This document shows positions 23,901-33,799 of a stretch of 64,000 bases of DNA, piece by piece (the stretch's first letter is position 1; every line of letters starts with the position of its first letter). This DNA is from Apoderus coryli. Taxonomy: Eukaryota > Arthropoda > Insecta > Coleoptera > Attelabidae. The stretch lies in contig OU452216.1 of NCBI GenBank assembly GCA_911728435.2, forward strand, positions 8,940,342 to 9,004,341, in the 5' to 3' direction. Below the pieces are notes generated by a model that was not told the origin of the DNA, made no database searches, and was given only the letters and a program-made list of their open reading frames with translations. Made by a program: the position numbers and the translations under genes.

Positions 23901-26900
23901 ACTGCCTGTTTCTGGTAGACTGGGGTAATACAGGTAAATTGTACCTCGAGTCGTCGGTAAAAACACTACTGAACTGGTTAGCGAGTGCATTGGCTATGTC
24001 AATTGGTCTAGTTATTGGTTCACCCGTAGTTTTTGCTTTCAGAGAAAAACTAGAAACGTTAGAATTTAGTGACCGTTTAATATAAGCATAGAATTTCTTA
24101 TTGCTACTCGCCGCCATCATCTAGCCTCCGATATCATTGTCTTTCGTTTATTGTTTTGCTGCCTATACGACAAATAGCTCGCGTCCGTTCTCAACCGTCT
24201 GTACTTGTGCCAGAGTCTCCTCTTCCTTTGTATTTCTCCGAAAATATTTCCGTTGATCCACGGCTTCTGCGAGTTTACCCTGCGGGGGCAGACTGGTACG
24301 TACTTCTGGATAGCCTCTTGAATAGCTCCGAGACATATTTCGATGTCATCAGTATCTTGCAAACTGCGGGACAAAAAATCATTTAACACGCATCCTCAAC
24401 ATCCTAGCGAGGGGTAAGACTCTGCCTTCATGAAACTCCGTAACAATACGAACCCTGCTTTTTCGTGATGATTGAAGTTTCCACAAATAATGTCAGGAAG
24501 ATATCATCATTTATATTGACCATGTCTTTGTAGGTGCTCCTTCCTACTTTCAAATAGTATTTAGCAGGATTTCAACCTCAATCCTGTCCTGGTGTTATTT
24601 ATCTGGCGGTCTCCAGCATTTCCGGGTAGAATTTTGTAAAATTGGCATCGTGGCCATTATATCGATTGTATTTATCTTGTTGGGATTACGTCATTACTGG
24701 CGAAAGAGAGGAGTCTGATAGGATCGGTCGATATCATATGCCCTTGTCCTTATTATATTCTTCACTACACTACACTCAAAAGTATATTGAAAATTATTTA
24801 TTTCAAAAAAGTTTTCGTCAGCTTTTCAATAAATTCCCAGAGAAACTTTTGTTGTTGTTCGCAGTTCGTTTGATTTACATTCCTTCATTTTTACGCATGA
24901 TTTTTGAGGTCTGAGGGGTTCCAAAATGCAGAAACCTCAAAAATTTAAATTTCTAGGCATTAACAAAATATTGCATTTATTCCAAAATTAGTGAAAATCG
25001 ATAAAGGAGTTTAGAATTTATTCCGGCAAAAACGACATTAATTTGAGAACTTTAGCGCACTGTAGAGGCAACACGAAGGAGCATTGGATAAAGGTCCCAA
25101 GTTGTGTAGTTCTGATAGTATAAGCTCGCGAAACTATCATCAAGAGAAAACTAATTGTCCTGCACATCCACCACCTGACCTGCAAATTGCAACCTATGGA
25201 CATCGGGGTATCATAAAAAACATAAAAGATCATTACCGAAACAGAATTGTTCACAAAATTGTTAATGACATTGATAAGAACCTTCCAGTACAAAAATTGA
25301 TTACCCTTAATGAATGTATAACCAAAGCCGTTAGAGTATCACGAATAGGAGGAAGAAGACGACTTCGATCTCGCTAGCTTAAAAAAACAATGAGCTATTC
25401 TACAAAAAAACTGCTACCGTCGACGCCGATTTTTTACTTGAAGATTTCTTTGAAATAAACACAACAGATCTCCCAACTGTATTTTTCTTTGTAACTACAT
25501 GGTAAGTTAAAAAAAAATTACATTCAAATTTCAATAAGTAAGCTTAAAAAAACAATGAGGTATTCTACAACAAAACTGCTACCATCGACGCCGATTTTTT
25601 ACTTGAAGATTTCTTTGAAATAAACACAACAGATCTCCCAACTGTATTTTTCTTTGTAACTACATGGTAAGTTAAAAAAAATTTACATTCAAATTTCAAT
25701 AAGTAAGCTTAAAAAAACAATGAGGTATTCTACAACAAAACTGCTACCATCGACGCCGATTTTTTACTTGAAGATTTCTTTGAAATAAACACAACAGATC
25801 TCCCAACTGTATTTTTCTTTGTAACTACATGGTAAGTTAAAAAAAAATTACATTCAAATTTCAATAAGTAAGCTTAAAAAAACAATGAGGTATTCTACAA
25901 CAAAACTGCTACCATCGACGCTGATTGTTTACTTGAAGATTTCTTTGAAATAAACACAACAGATCTCCCAACTGTATTTTTCTTTGTAACTACATGGTAA
26001 GTTAAAAAAAAAATTACATTCAAATTTCAATAAGTAAGCTTAAAAAAACAATGAGGTATTCTACAACAAAACTGCTACCGTCGACGCCGATTTTTTACTT
26101 GAAGATTTCTTTGAAATAAACACAACAGATCTCCCAACTGTATTTTTCTTTGTAACTACATGGTAAGTTAAAAAAAATTTACATTCAAATTTCAATAAGT
26201 AAGCTTAAAAAAACAATGAGGTATTCTACAACAAAACTGCTACCATCGACGCCGATTTTTTACTTGAAGATTTCTTTGAAATAAACACAACAGATCTCCC
26301 AACTGTATTTTTCTTTGTAACTACATGGTAAGTTAAAAAAAATTTACATTCAAATTTCAATAAGTAAGCTTAAAAAAACAATGAGGTATTCTACAACAAA
26401 ACTGCTACCATCGACGCCGATTTTTTACTTGAAGATTTCTTTGAAATAAACACAACAGATCTCCCAACTGCATTTTTCTTTGTAACTACATGGTAAGTTA
26501 AAAAAAAATTACATTCAAATTTCAATAAGTAAGGAAATATTTTGTTGTGTTTTATTGCGAAGATTTTGATATTATATTGTGTTCGTAATAACAATTACAA
26601 TCATTATTTAATTTGCTAATAGATCAATTATATTATTATATTAATTTTTCATAGTATAAGTACTAGTCATGCAATACCTTATAGACCTTTAGTTATTTTC
26701 AAAACTACTTTAGATATTTAAATGAAATTTAGCACGTTTGGGTAGATAATTTAGATACATCTTTTTACGTAACAATTATTATTTTATTCCACCAGTGGCG
26801 TGCGTACGGACACATCTTTGTACAAATTTAATGAAAAATATGGTGCGCCACTGATTTTTTTTAAGGCAAAAATTATTTCTCGAATCCTTGTTTAATTGAC

Positions 26901-27813
26901 AACAAAAAAAGACTCTTTACGTTTTTTCGTATGACACATTGTTTGCAAGTAAAAAATTAAACTTCACTTCTTGACTAGTAAAACTGTGATGCATTGAGCA
27001 TCTTTACAAAAAAATCATCATTAGATCTCAAAAAAGCAAAACATAATCACTACAAATTACTATGTATACCTCTATGGTGTTATTGCTGCCATTTGTTGTT
27101 GATTTGCTTAAACTATTGCCAAGCGCCTTCTCTTTTGCGGCCCTTGCCCATGACTCCAAGCGTTTGTGCGTGATCCAACAACTTGCTGGATTAATACCCG
27201 ACATGGTTTATTTACATTTGCAGTTCAACACCAATTAGGCCATAAATGTTGAACATATTCACCTTCATTCACACTATTTATTATCAATTAGACCGTAATT
27301 AACTAATGCCACTAATAGAGGCTCTATTTACATTTTTGAGGGTAAATTGGTGTGGTGACGTACGCGGTAGATTGTTTGAAACGAAACTGTCGAAGCTTGG
27401 CGCCCGAGCGTCTTCTTTGCCCGCCTGTGTTTGGGGGTTCAACAGGTTAACAGGGTGGGGATTTCAGGAGCGATATGCGGCGCGATAGGCAAGTTGTGCG
27501 ATGCCTGGGGTTGGATCATTGTGTTTTGGGAAAACAAGCAGTTATTGTGTACAGGATATAGGGGACAGTTTCCTCCTTATATTTATTGGTTTACGAATAA
27601 TTTATTTCATAAAAAAAAACAAACTTACCGTTTTAGGTACTGCACAAATTCCTTCTCTATTGGGTATTGGAGCATACGGGAGTTTATCTAATGAAGTCCA
27701 TTCATTAGCTCTCTTTTTGAAGTTGTAATATCGATAAACGACAATGGTGATAGCGATCAGAAGAGCTGTACCAGTACCTAGAGCAGCACCAATTATCACT
27801 GTGGTCACCATAC
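14914..27813 (-). CDS. Synaptotagmin (alpha/beta-like), eight exons
   Basis: Minus-strand exons: 27813-27629, 18464-18240, 18182-17866, 17805-17574, 17523-17290, 17109-16914, 15603-15455 and 15072-14914, about 564 residues from the ATG at 27811. Exon 1 encodes a membrane segment (IIGAALGTGTALLIAITIVV) then a basic YRYYNFKKR stop-transfer. Exons 2-3 are a Ser/Pro-rich linker. C2A (SYDFDRSDLVVHLIE to DYDRFSRNDVIGE) keeps most loop aspartates. C2B begins LVSLNYLPSAERLTI, has the polybasic KKMKKKKTSAKK, and ends HWNDMIHSPRKTVFCWH, the usual WHXL-like tail; its second calcium loop (FDQGNDLIGNN) is degenerate. Synaptotagmins link vesicle membranes to SNAREs and lipids. An upstream exon may exist because exon 1 opens with GT before ATG. 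The exon 4-5 join is in frame only with a donor after ATG at 17574. Orthology to fly Syt-alpha or Syt-beta is a guess. Confidence 0.85.
15134..15206 (-). pseudogene. tRNA-like sequence in synaptotagmin intron
   Basis: Reverse complement has an A-box-like TAGTTTAATTGG, a candidate anticodon region ACCGGTAAT and a good T arm GGGTTCAAATCCC, then a T run. The acceptor stem does not pair and position 33 is not T, so it is a decayed tRNA or the head of a tRNA-derived SINE. It is on the same strand as the host gene. Confidence 0.55.
16111..16899. repeat. About 408-bp tandem duplication in synaptotagmin intron
   Basis: 16111-16501 and 16519-16899 are near-identical direct copies (CTACTAATTTATACTT through GGTACTTGCGTAAGATCTG). 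The second copy ends just beside the donor of the exon at 16914-17109. Both contain a short inner repeat GAGATGCAAGAAATGTATCG. Confidence 0.85.
18620..20342 (-). mobile_element. Decayed non-LTR retrotransposon (LINE A)
   Basis: Minus strand. It starts within the C-terminal part of the endonuclease (RVLDLVFSN, DNYHPALI), runs through a linker, and reaches reverse transcriptase: NYRPISLLCNFSKLFE, DVIYTDFTKAFDRLDH, SGVPQDSNLGPLLF and the catalytic FADDLKIF. GVPQDS replaces the usual GVPQGS. At least one frameshift near 19500 splits the frame. The 3' end has a TTTATTTATTTAT tail. Jockey/CR1-like clade; a close relative lies at 29.4-31.3 kb. It sits in the 9-kb synaptotagmin intron, same strand. 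Confidence 0.85.
20550..20785 (+). mobile_element. BEL/Pao reverse transcriptase fragment, plus strand
   Basis: Encodes WYLPHFGVENVNKPGKIR, LVFDAAAKSHGESLND and GPDLLQPLVGILLKF, diagnostic of the start of the BEL/Pao reverse transcriptase. The frame stops soon after. No LTRs are visible. Confidence 0.8.
20786..20930 (-). mobile_element. BEL/Pao fragment, minus strand
   Basis: Reverse complement encodes VMTLFDPLGLLACFTIRGK and LQWDDELPADLRNSSKF, the Pao region downstream of the reverse transcriptase. It directly abuts the plus-strand BEL/Pao piece in opposite orientation. Confidence 0.75.
20931..21166 (-). mobile_element. 3' fragment of a LINE (LINE B)
   Basis: Encodes HDLYLPAPSSELIKSS and a HLPMEI...FRKALKTYLL ending, typical of the C-terminal tail of jockey/CR1-type ORF2. 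Only the tail remains. Confidence 0.6.
21175..21600 (-). mobile_element. 3' fragment of a second LINE (LINE C)
   Basis: Minus-strand translation shows MRLGRSRNSVNYYGPTCYN, HLPDSLKTLSLAMFKNRLK and NYLID, again an ORF2 C-terminus, followed by GACAATAAATAAATA as the 3' end. It butts against LINE B. Confidence 0.6.
21601..22391. other. Intronic stretch without recognised features
   Basis: Part of the large synaptotagmin intron. I see no gene; the lower end may include the 3' untranslated part of the LINE D relic. Confidence 0.4.
22392..24640 (-). mobile_element. Decayed non-LTR retrotransposon (LINE D)
   Basis: A different family from LINE A. The minus strand carries an endonuclease remnant (about 24400-24640), a linker (KPWINGNIFGEIQRKRRLW), then reverse transcriptase: NYRPISLTCALCKCMEKV, DVLYLDFEKAFDKV, SGVPQGSVLGPLLF, FFADDTKLF, and a C-terminal part with LYKSYVRPYTNSVWSPY and ITNRVVYAWNSLPEEV. 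The frame is broken at about 22910-22955, 23650-23750 and 24117. CR1-like by motif. Catalytic residues are kept, but the element is not intact. Confidence 0.85.
24641..25019. other. Intronic stretch, no feature seen
   Basis: Lies between the LINE D and pogo-type relics. Nothing convincing. Confidence 0.4.
25020..25377 (+). pseudogene. Tigger/pogo transposase C-terminal relic
   Basis: Shows an LQPMD-like motif in a shifted frame, then GIIKNIKDHYRNRIVHKI and LPVQKLITLNECITKAV, as at the end of the DDE_1 domain of Tigger-type (pogo) transposases. Frameshifts precede it, and the N-terminal DNA-binding and first catalytic parts are missing. Confidence 0.65.
25375..26533. repeat. 165-bp tandem repeat, seven copies
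   Basis: The anchor CAATGAG recurs with spacings of 165-166 bases, last at about 26382. Each monomer holds AAACTGCTACC, CAACAGATCTCCCAACTG and TACATGGTAAGTTAAAA. It begins directly after the Tigger relic stop codon, so it may derive from that element's 3' region. Confidence 0.9.
26690..26970 (-). repeat. Single inverted monomer of the 321-bp satellite
   Basis: Matches, in reverse complement, the satellite at the end of the window (CCACCAGTGGCGTGCGTAC; AACGTGCC... as GGCACGTTT-like text). It is a diverged solo copy inside the synaptotagmin intron. Confidence 0.65.
26971..27600. other. Intronic stretch next to the membrane exon
   Basis: The part at 27340-27500 is less AT-rich than its surroundings (GACGTACGCGG, GGCGCCCGAGCG). 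No coding or repeat identity found. Confidence 0.35.
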
Positions 27814-28020
27814 CTGAAAATAATAAAATATTAAGGAAGAACTCCCAGTGCGGCCTAGCCATCCAACATTTTTAGTGCAATGCTCTCTATTGATAGGTTT
27901 CTTCCTTCAATAAGCCTTAAACTAAGCTATAAGACATAGAAATCAGTCCAGCAGTTTTTGAAGTATTTAAAGGTTAATGTCAATCCTGAATTTTTGTTAT
28001 AGGAAAGTCTTTATAAATAA

Positions 28021-28503
28021 ATTTTCATTGCCCTGCTGGTGAACCGTGAAGGCCATCCAAAATCAGTTGTTGTTCCGAAAACCATTGATGCTGTGCGCGA
28101 ACTGATATTGCAAGATCGTCATGTGACCTATCAAGAGATTGAGACAACCTTAGGCATTAGTGGGACCAGCATACATTCAATATTGCATAAACATTTTACT
28201 GTCAAAAAAATTTGTTCGCGTTGGATCCCACATAATTTGTCAATCGCTCAAAAAAAGGCTCGTGTCGATTGGTCGAAAGAAATGCTCAAAAAATACGATC
28301 GCGGTGCTTCGAAACACGTCTATGACATCGTGACAGGTGATGAATCGTGGATTTACGCGTATGAGCCCGAAAGTAAACAGCAGTCGATTGTATGGTGTTT
28401 CAAGATGAGCCAAATCCAACAAAAGTTGTTCGCACACGAAGCACTTCTAAGCAAATGCATTTTTGAGCACCCAAAACATCGATTTGATGAGTCATCCAAG
28501 GAA
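28021..28503 (+). pseudogene. mariner transposase, N-terminal relic
   Basis: Encodes a helix-turn-helix part (TYQEIETTLGISGTSIHSIL, RWIPHNLSIAQKKARVDW) and the first catalytic segment TGDESWIYAYEPESKQQS, as in mariner-family DD34D transposases. After IVWCF the frame shifts, and the rest of the catalytic domain is missing. No terminal inverted repeats were identified. Confidence 0.85.
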
Positions 28504-28514
28504 AAATTGGCTAA

Positions 28515-28745
28515 TTATATATAGCTTTGATATAAGATAACCTAGAACATGCAGCATAACAATTTTGTTTACATAAGCGCTCGTAAATAGTAGAAAAGAA
28601 AGCAAAATAAATTTCATAATAAAACTAAAAAAATCAATTAATTTGCGTACAAGAACTTGGCCTAGAAAATCTGAAATATAAAATATGTACGTATAAATAG
28701 TGCCTCCAAAGAGAAGAAAAAGGAACAAAACCCGATACGGAGAGC
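28515..28745. repeat. Dispersed repeat shared with CLPB intron 6
   Basis: Carries GTAAATAGTAGAAAAG, TTCATAATAAAACTAAAAAA and GAACAAAACCCGATAC, which match the 7030-7400 and 7860-7970 regions. A dispersed repeat family of unknown type, directly abutting the mariner relic. Confidence 0.6.
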
Positions 28746-29424
28746 GATTCGCCCCTCGAGGGCAACATTTTATTTTTAATGTGGTAACAATTATATTTTA
28801 CGTAAATAGTTGTAGCTAAAAGATTTGATATAATATGCATTCCTGAAGATGAAGTTGGTAAGGAAAATGTAGACTAGCTTCAACTTTACAATTTTGTACT
28901 CAGTATTATTTAGATTCTATCGGAAATTATTAAAAACAGTTAAACACAGCTTGGTCTTGCAACACACTTAATAATAATTAGAATTACATGTAAACATAAA
29001 ACTGGTTACAAACTTGAACATCAAACTTAATTATCAAGTTTAGCGTCTCCTATCAAACGCGTAAACTCTAAGTTTTCAAAACTATCTTACAAAAAGAAAC
29101 TTACCGCAACAAGTTGTCCTATTTCAAGCAGAAACTTTGAAGAAAACTACCAACAGCTGTTTGCCTAGAAATTCGGGATACACCTTATAGTCATAATATC
29201 ACAACACAACTTTTTGTATCTCTGTTGCTCACGCATCGGGTTGTTTGGGGAAAACTTGAGAATGCGATTTGATGTTGATGATACGCGTTTATCATTATAT
29301 ACCCCTACCTACATAATAATATAGAAGTTTTATTATATCGGTGGAGATCGACTGGATTCGCAGCTGCTTTTCCTGGAAATTCCCGTTTAAAATACTACAT
29401 TCATTTTTATATATTTTAGACTTA
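28746..29424. other. Unassigned AT-rich stretch
   Basis: No gene or clear repeat seen. Confidence 0.4.
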
Positions 29425-31330
29425 ATAATAATAATAATAGCTTTATTACTCAACAGATCAAGTTCCATTTACAGAGCAATGCATACAAAAACCAACTATA
29501 ACTAAAGCTTAACTATATTAAATAACAGTAGGTACATCAATAAACAACGAAAATCAACCAAAGTACACAATTATTAATAAACATCAAGTTCCTTTAGTAT
29601 TGATTCCGCGGAAGACAATATTTTATTCAGAGAATCAAAAAATATATCACACTGATCATTAACCAAATTAAATTGCCGGCACATAGTATAAACGGGAGAT
29701 TTTAATATAACATTTGTTCTGGCTCGCTCATTATAAAATGCCTCTAGCATTGATACGCGGAACTAACAGATATACCTTTTCCAGTAGCTCAGGGCACACT
29801 ACATCACTATTGAATATCTTATATAGGAAGCTTATACTAAACAAATTTCTCCTTAAACTTAAACTTTGGAATTGAAATCGGTCAATAAGATATTTGTAAT
29901 ATATTCCGCGATCCGGGTAAGTTCCATCAATCTTAAAGCACAAACATTTTAAAAATTTACGCTGAACTTTCTCAATCATTTGAATATCACAGTCATAGCA
30001 GGGGTACCAGGCCAAAGAGCAATACTCAAGCTCTTACATATGCAAAATATTGAGTATTCAAAGTAACGACACTCTCGAAATATTTGCTGTTTCTAACAAT
30101 AAAGGAATAAGCTTTGGTCGCACCAGCCACCATATCTGTAATATGTTCCTTGAAAGTGAAATGCATGTCAAAAGTAACTCCAAGATCTTTAATAGACTTC
30201 TTTCGATTAAGAATTACTCCATTTACATTATAATAAAAGATGGTCGGGGACGTTTTGCGGGTATAAGAAACAACATTACATTTCTTAGGATTGAGGGAAA
30301 GTCTGTTTTGTTCACACCAAGCATTCACCAATTGAAGACTGCCCTGTAGCGAAATACAATCCTGCGGCGTACTTATCGTTGTAAAAATCTTTAAGTCATC
30401 TGCATAAATCAGTATACTACAATTCAGTAATTCTCCCAAGTCATTAATGAATAATAAAAATAATAGAGGTCCCAGATTTGAACCCTGAGGTACTCCAGAT
30501 AGAGCTGTATAATATGTCGATGCATATCCATTGTATGACACAAACTGAACTCTATCAGTAATATAAGATTGCAGAAGACAGACGGCATCAGCGCTAAAGC
30601 CAAAATGCGGAAGCTTTTGTATAAGGATTGTATGATCAATTCTATCAAACGCCTTGCAAAAATCGGTGTATATAACGTCAACCTGACCGCGGTTATCCAA
30701 CGTCCCAGACACTTATTGTGAAAAAATTGACAAATTTGTAAGTGTGGACTTGTGTGCAATGATACTGGACCAGCCCATGTTGAACAATTGGATAAATACG
30801 ATTGTAAAGGACTATTTCAAGTAATTTAGAAAAATTAGACAGAATTGATATAGGCCTATAATTGGTTATATCCGCACGATCTCCGCTCTTAAAAAAAAGG
30901 ACACACCTTAGCATTCTTCCAGACCATAGGAAAAGTATTACGTCTTGAAATTAAGTTATAAATTATACACAGAGGAACGCACATTACTGAAATTGTAGCT
31001 TTGACTTTGTATGAAGAGGCACTTTTTTGGTTCAAATAGAGCCAAATATGAAGCCTTCTAAACCCTCTAATAAAATTTTGGAAGATTATCCATTTAAGAC
31101 CTAAGAAACTACCCTGAATGACCCCCAATTTTTTAACGCTGAACTACTAGATACTATTGACGCTGTTACTTTTGTGTTACGTCGAAAATTGGTTTGTTTC
31201 TCACTGTATAAACAGAAGAGAATATCAATATACTGCCATCTAGTTAAAATACTAGACAAGAATGTCCATATATCGATTGACATAGGAGCAAGATCTACAG
31301 TTCCCAAAATTGCCTGGTGCCACAATCAAT
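29425..31330 (-). mobile_element. Decayed LINE related to LINE A (LINE E)
   Basis: Minus strand. NYRPISILSNFSKLLEI, DVIYTDFCKAFDRIDH, SGVPQGSNLGPLLF and YADDLKIF mark reverse transcriptase. The C-terminal part includes YPCYDCDIQMIEKVQRKFL. The 3' end is GAGTAATAAAGC plus an ATT repeat. At least three frame breaks; upstream linker remnants reach about 31330. It belongs to the same family as the 18.6-20.3 kb element. Confidence 0.85.
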
Positions 31331-31867
31331 AAAGGTAAATGTAATCATAATGTATGTGATAATGTTAGCAAAGTCAAGTTATTGACCACTTGTTGAGGTC
31401 CCTTGGCGTGAAAACAAAGACCACATTGCTTTGTTGAGTAATACAAATGAAATGCAACGCCTGTTTACAAAAGGAACTATGCGAAAGATTGGGAAATCTA
31501 AAATAAACACGATACAGATTTCAAGGTATTCTATTTCAATGAATTTCCCTTAGATTACCGATATTAATAATTATTATAGATACATAATATAAAATGTTTA
31601 TTAAAATATTAATAGAGCTCTCTAACAAACTCTTGTATCTGCTCTGAAACCAAATTTACAGCTTCTACAGCTGCTGTTTGGTACTTGTTATCAACATGTT
31701 CATCATCATCATCATCCTAGATGAAATGATATTTTTTTTAATAGTGCTGTATATATGTATATAAGCTGTGTATAAAAAAAACTTAATAAATAATCAACTT
31801 CATCCGAAACGTTCATCAAAACCTCAAAGTAGATAGATATGTGTCAATTTCCAAATATGTTTTTATA
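31331..31867. other. Unassigned stretch
   Basis: No gene seen. A short CATCAT microsatellite lies at about 31699-31717. Confidence 0.4.
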
Positions 31868-32105
31868 CAATGTGTCCGCACGGATAGAGTTTGGAAGAGC
31901 AAAAACTTTTTTATTTGTAGGTTTAGAAGAAAAAGTCATTCTTTATAAAAACGTCTGCTTGTGTCAAAACTACAATTTCGAGTACGAAATTTACGATTAC
32001 TATACAGGGTATATCAAAAATAACATTTTTAATGATCTTGATTTCCTTGTTTTTTTTTTTTTTAAAAAGTTTTTCCTCTTCCAAACTCTATCCGTGGACA
32101 CATTG
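31868..32105. mobile_element. 238-bp MITE with TA target duplication
   Basis: Terminal inverted repeats of about 32 bases: CAATGTGTCCGCACGGATAG onward at the left, and its complement with one or two changes at the right. TA lies on both sides (31866-31867 and 32106-32107). Tc1/mariner-type non-autonomous element by target site. Confidence 0.85.
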
Positions 32106-32370
32106 TAGAAATTTCATATAATCGCAGGTTATTAAAATAGTATATGCGCATGTGCTCATTGTGGTGGTAAAATGGTATAAAGGGATGTAATCAAGAACTA
32201 ATAAATCGTAGCCTAGCACCCTATTAGTTTAAATATAATTCTGATGAAGGGCACTTGTAACAAAACACCATTGGTACTATGTAATTTGGTGCCAATGTAG
32301 GGTAGTTTCTATCTGTATATTTCAATAGTTTTTAAGTGCATTATCAGTAGTAATACCCCTAGGGTCTTGA

Positions 32371-32534
32371 TAATACCTCGAGCCTTGATAAATACTCAAA
32401 ATTTTGTCATAGAGAATCCTTCAAGCGAGTTGCTCAAGGATAATAGCCCTCGGCCTGCGGCTATTATCAAGCAACACGCTTTCGGCATTCTCTATGACAA
32501 AATTTTGAGTATTTATCAAGGCCCGAGGAGTATT
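32371..32534. repeat. Long near-perfect palindrome
   Basis: The arm GATAAATACTCAAAATTTTG with flanks at 32371-32417 is mirrored at 32487-32534, and the inner arms (GGATAATAGCC / GGCTATTATC) also pair, leaving a loop of under 15 bases. It could fold over almost its whole 164 bases. Possibly a foldback MITE. Confidence 0.85.
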
Positions 32535-32640
32535 CGATAAGATAATTTTGTACTTTGTAGATATCAAAAATTTGATAGTCAATCTGACGTTTAATAATTT
32601 TCAATACAAAATGTATTAGTTTTAATCAAACAAATATTAT

Positions 32641-33780
32641 TCATTTTGATTTAAAACTACAGTTGTGAAAAGTACAATTGGTAAATGTTAAATTGGAAGA
32701 AGAGTTTGCTGCAGTTGACGGATTGTTAATTTCCACTGTTGAAGAAATTCCTCGCATGGTGTTGATTATTTCACCATGGCGTTCTTGGTTAATATTCAAG
32801 TACGGTTTAATTGAATTAGAGCTGCTATTTCCTGTTATTTTTATTAATTGCTGTTCAGGAATTCCTATATTTGCCAAATGGCTAACTGCAGTTGATCTGT
32901 TCGAATGATTGGATATCTTTTTACACTTAGTGTCCAGACCAATAGCTTGCGCGGATGATTTGGTCCACATATTAATTGTGTTCTTGCCTACCGGTATATT
33001 GTCAAACTATGTGTCACTTTCGGATTTCCAGATTTGGTCTCAAGAATAGGCGACTGGAAGTAATATTTTTCCCCTTTTTGGACAATAATTTATGGAATAA
33101 CCGAACAGGGCATGCACTTTCGTTTGCAATATTTGGAACAAGCCACTTACTATTTGTATAACTTTTCGATCCTCCTTGGCATGTTTTACTGAATATTGGA
33201 TTGTATTCAGTTCTGTTGGTTGGCGTTCCATCATTATTTTTCTCAATCGTGAAATAATCTATAAGGCAATCAGCTGGTTCACCACCTCGCCAAGCTAACT
33301 CAACAGCTACAATATGGTAAAAAAATTTTTGTAAACCTTCTGGTGTACATTCATCTTATAATCCAATGATTCTACCCAAATCACTTGAACTCAAATTTGA
33401 TGAACTACATTTTCGTTTGTTTGGATCCTGCTGTAATCTTTTACGTTTTGCATTTCTTGGATCTCGCGCATTTTTGAATATCACAATGGTAAACGGGTCG
33501 AATACAATTTTAAAGTCATTGAAGTATTTTTCCTGGAGTAGTCTACTCGTAGTATTCCAAATTGTTTTTACAGTTGCTTCTTTATATTCAGTTCCGTCAA
33601 CTTTTCTCATATTTACTGCATAATCTTTCAATATATTAGCCAAATTATGCAAACTGGTTTCAGCATTCAGTTCGTATTCTCTGGTCGCACAAAACTCGAG
33701 AAATATTTTCCATACATATTTTTTTGATTTGATTGTATTTTTGGGTATATTATTAGATATATCTTCGCGACATTTTTAAA
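32641..33780 (-). pseudogene. Crypton-type tyrosine recombinase relic
   Basis: Minus strand, about 370 codons. N-terminal core-binding part: WKIFLEFCATREYELNAETS, then NARDPRNAKRKRLQQ. Middle: GLQKFFYHIVAVELAWRGGE and YNPIFSKTCQGGSKSYT. C-terminal catalytic box: ISNHSNRSTAVSHLANIG (the HxxR motif), LIKITGNSS (usual GHSS changed) and KPYL for the tyrosine. This order matches the DUF3504/Crypton family of eukaryotic tyrosine recombinases. There is one in-frame stop after RIIGL and at least one further break at about 32970-33040. Similar short stretches (GTCAATCTGACGTTTAAT at about 32577 and GTCAGGTTGGCGTTTAAT at about 33792) may mark its edges. Confidence 0.7.
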
Positions 33781-33799
33781 CCAGTTGTCAGGTTGGCGT

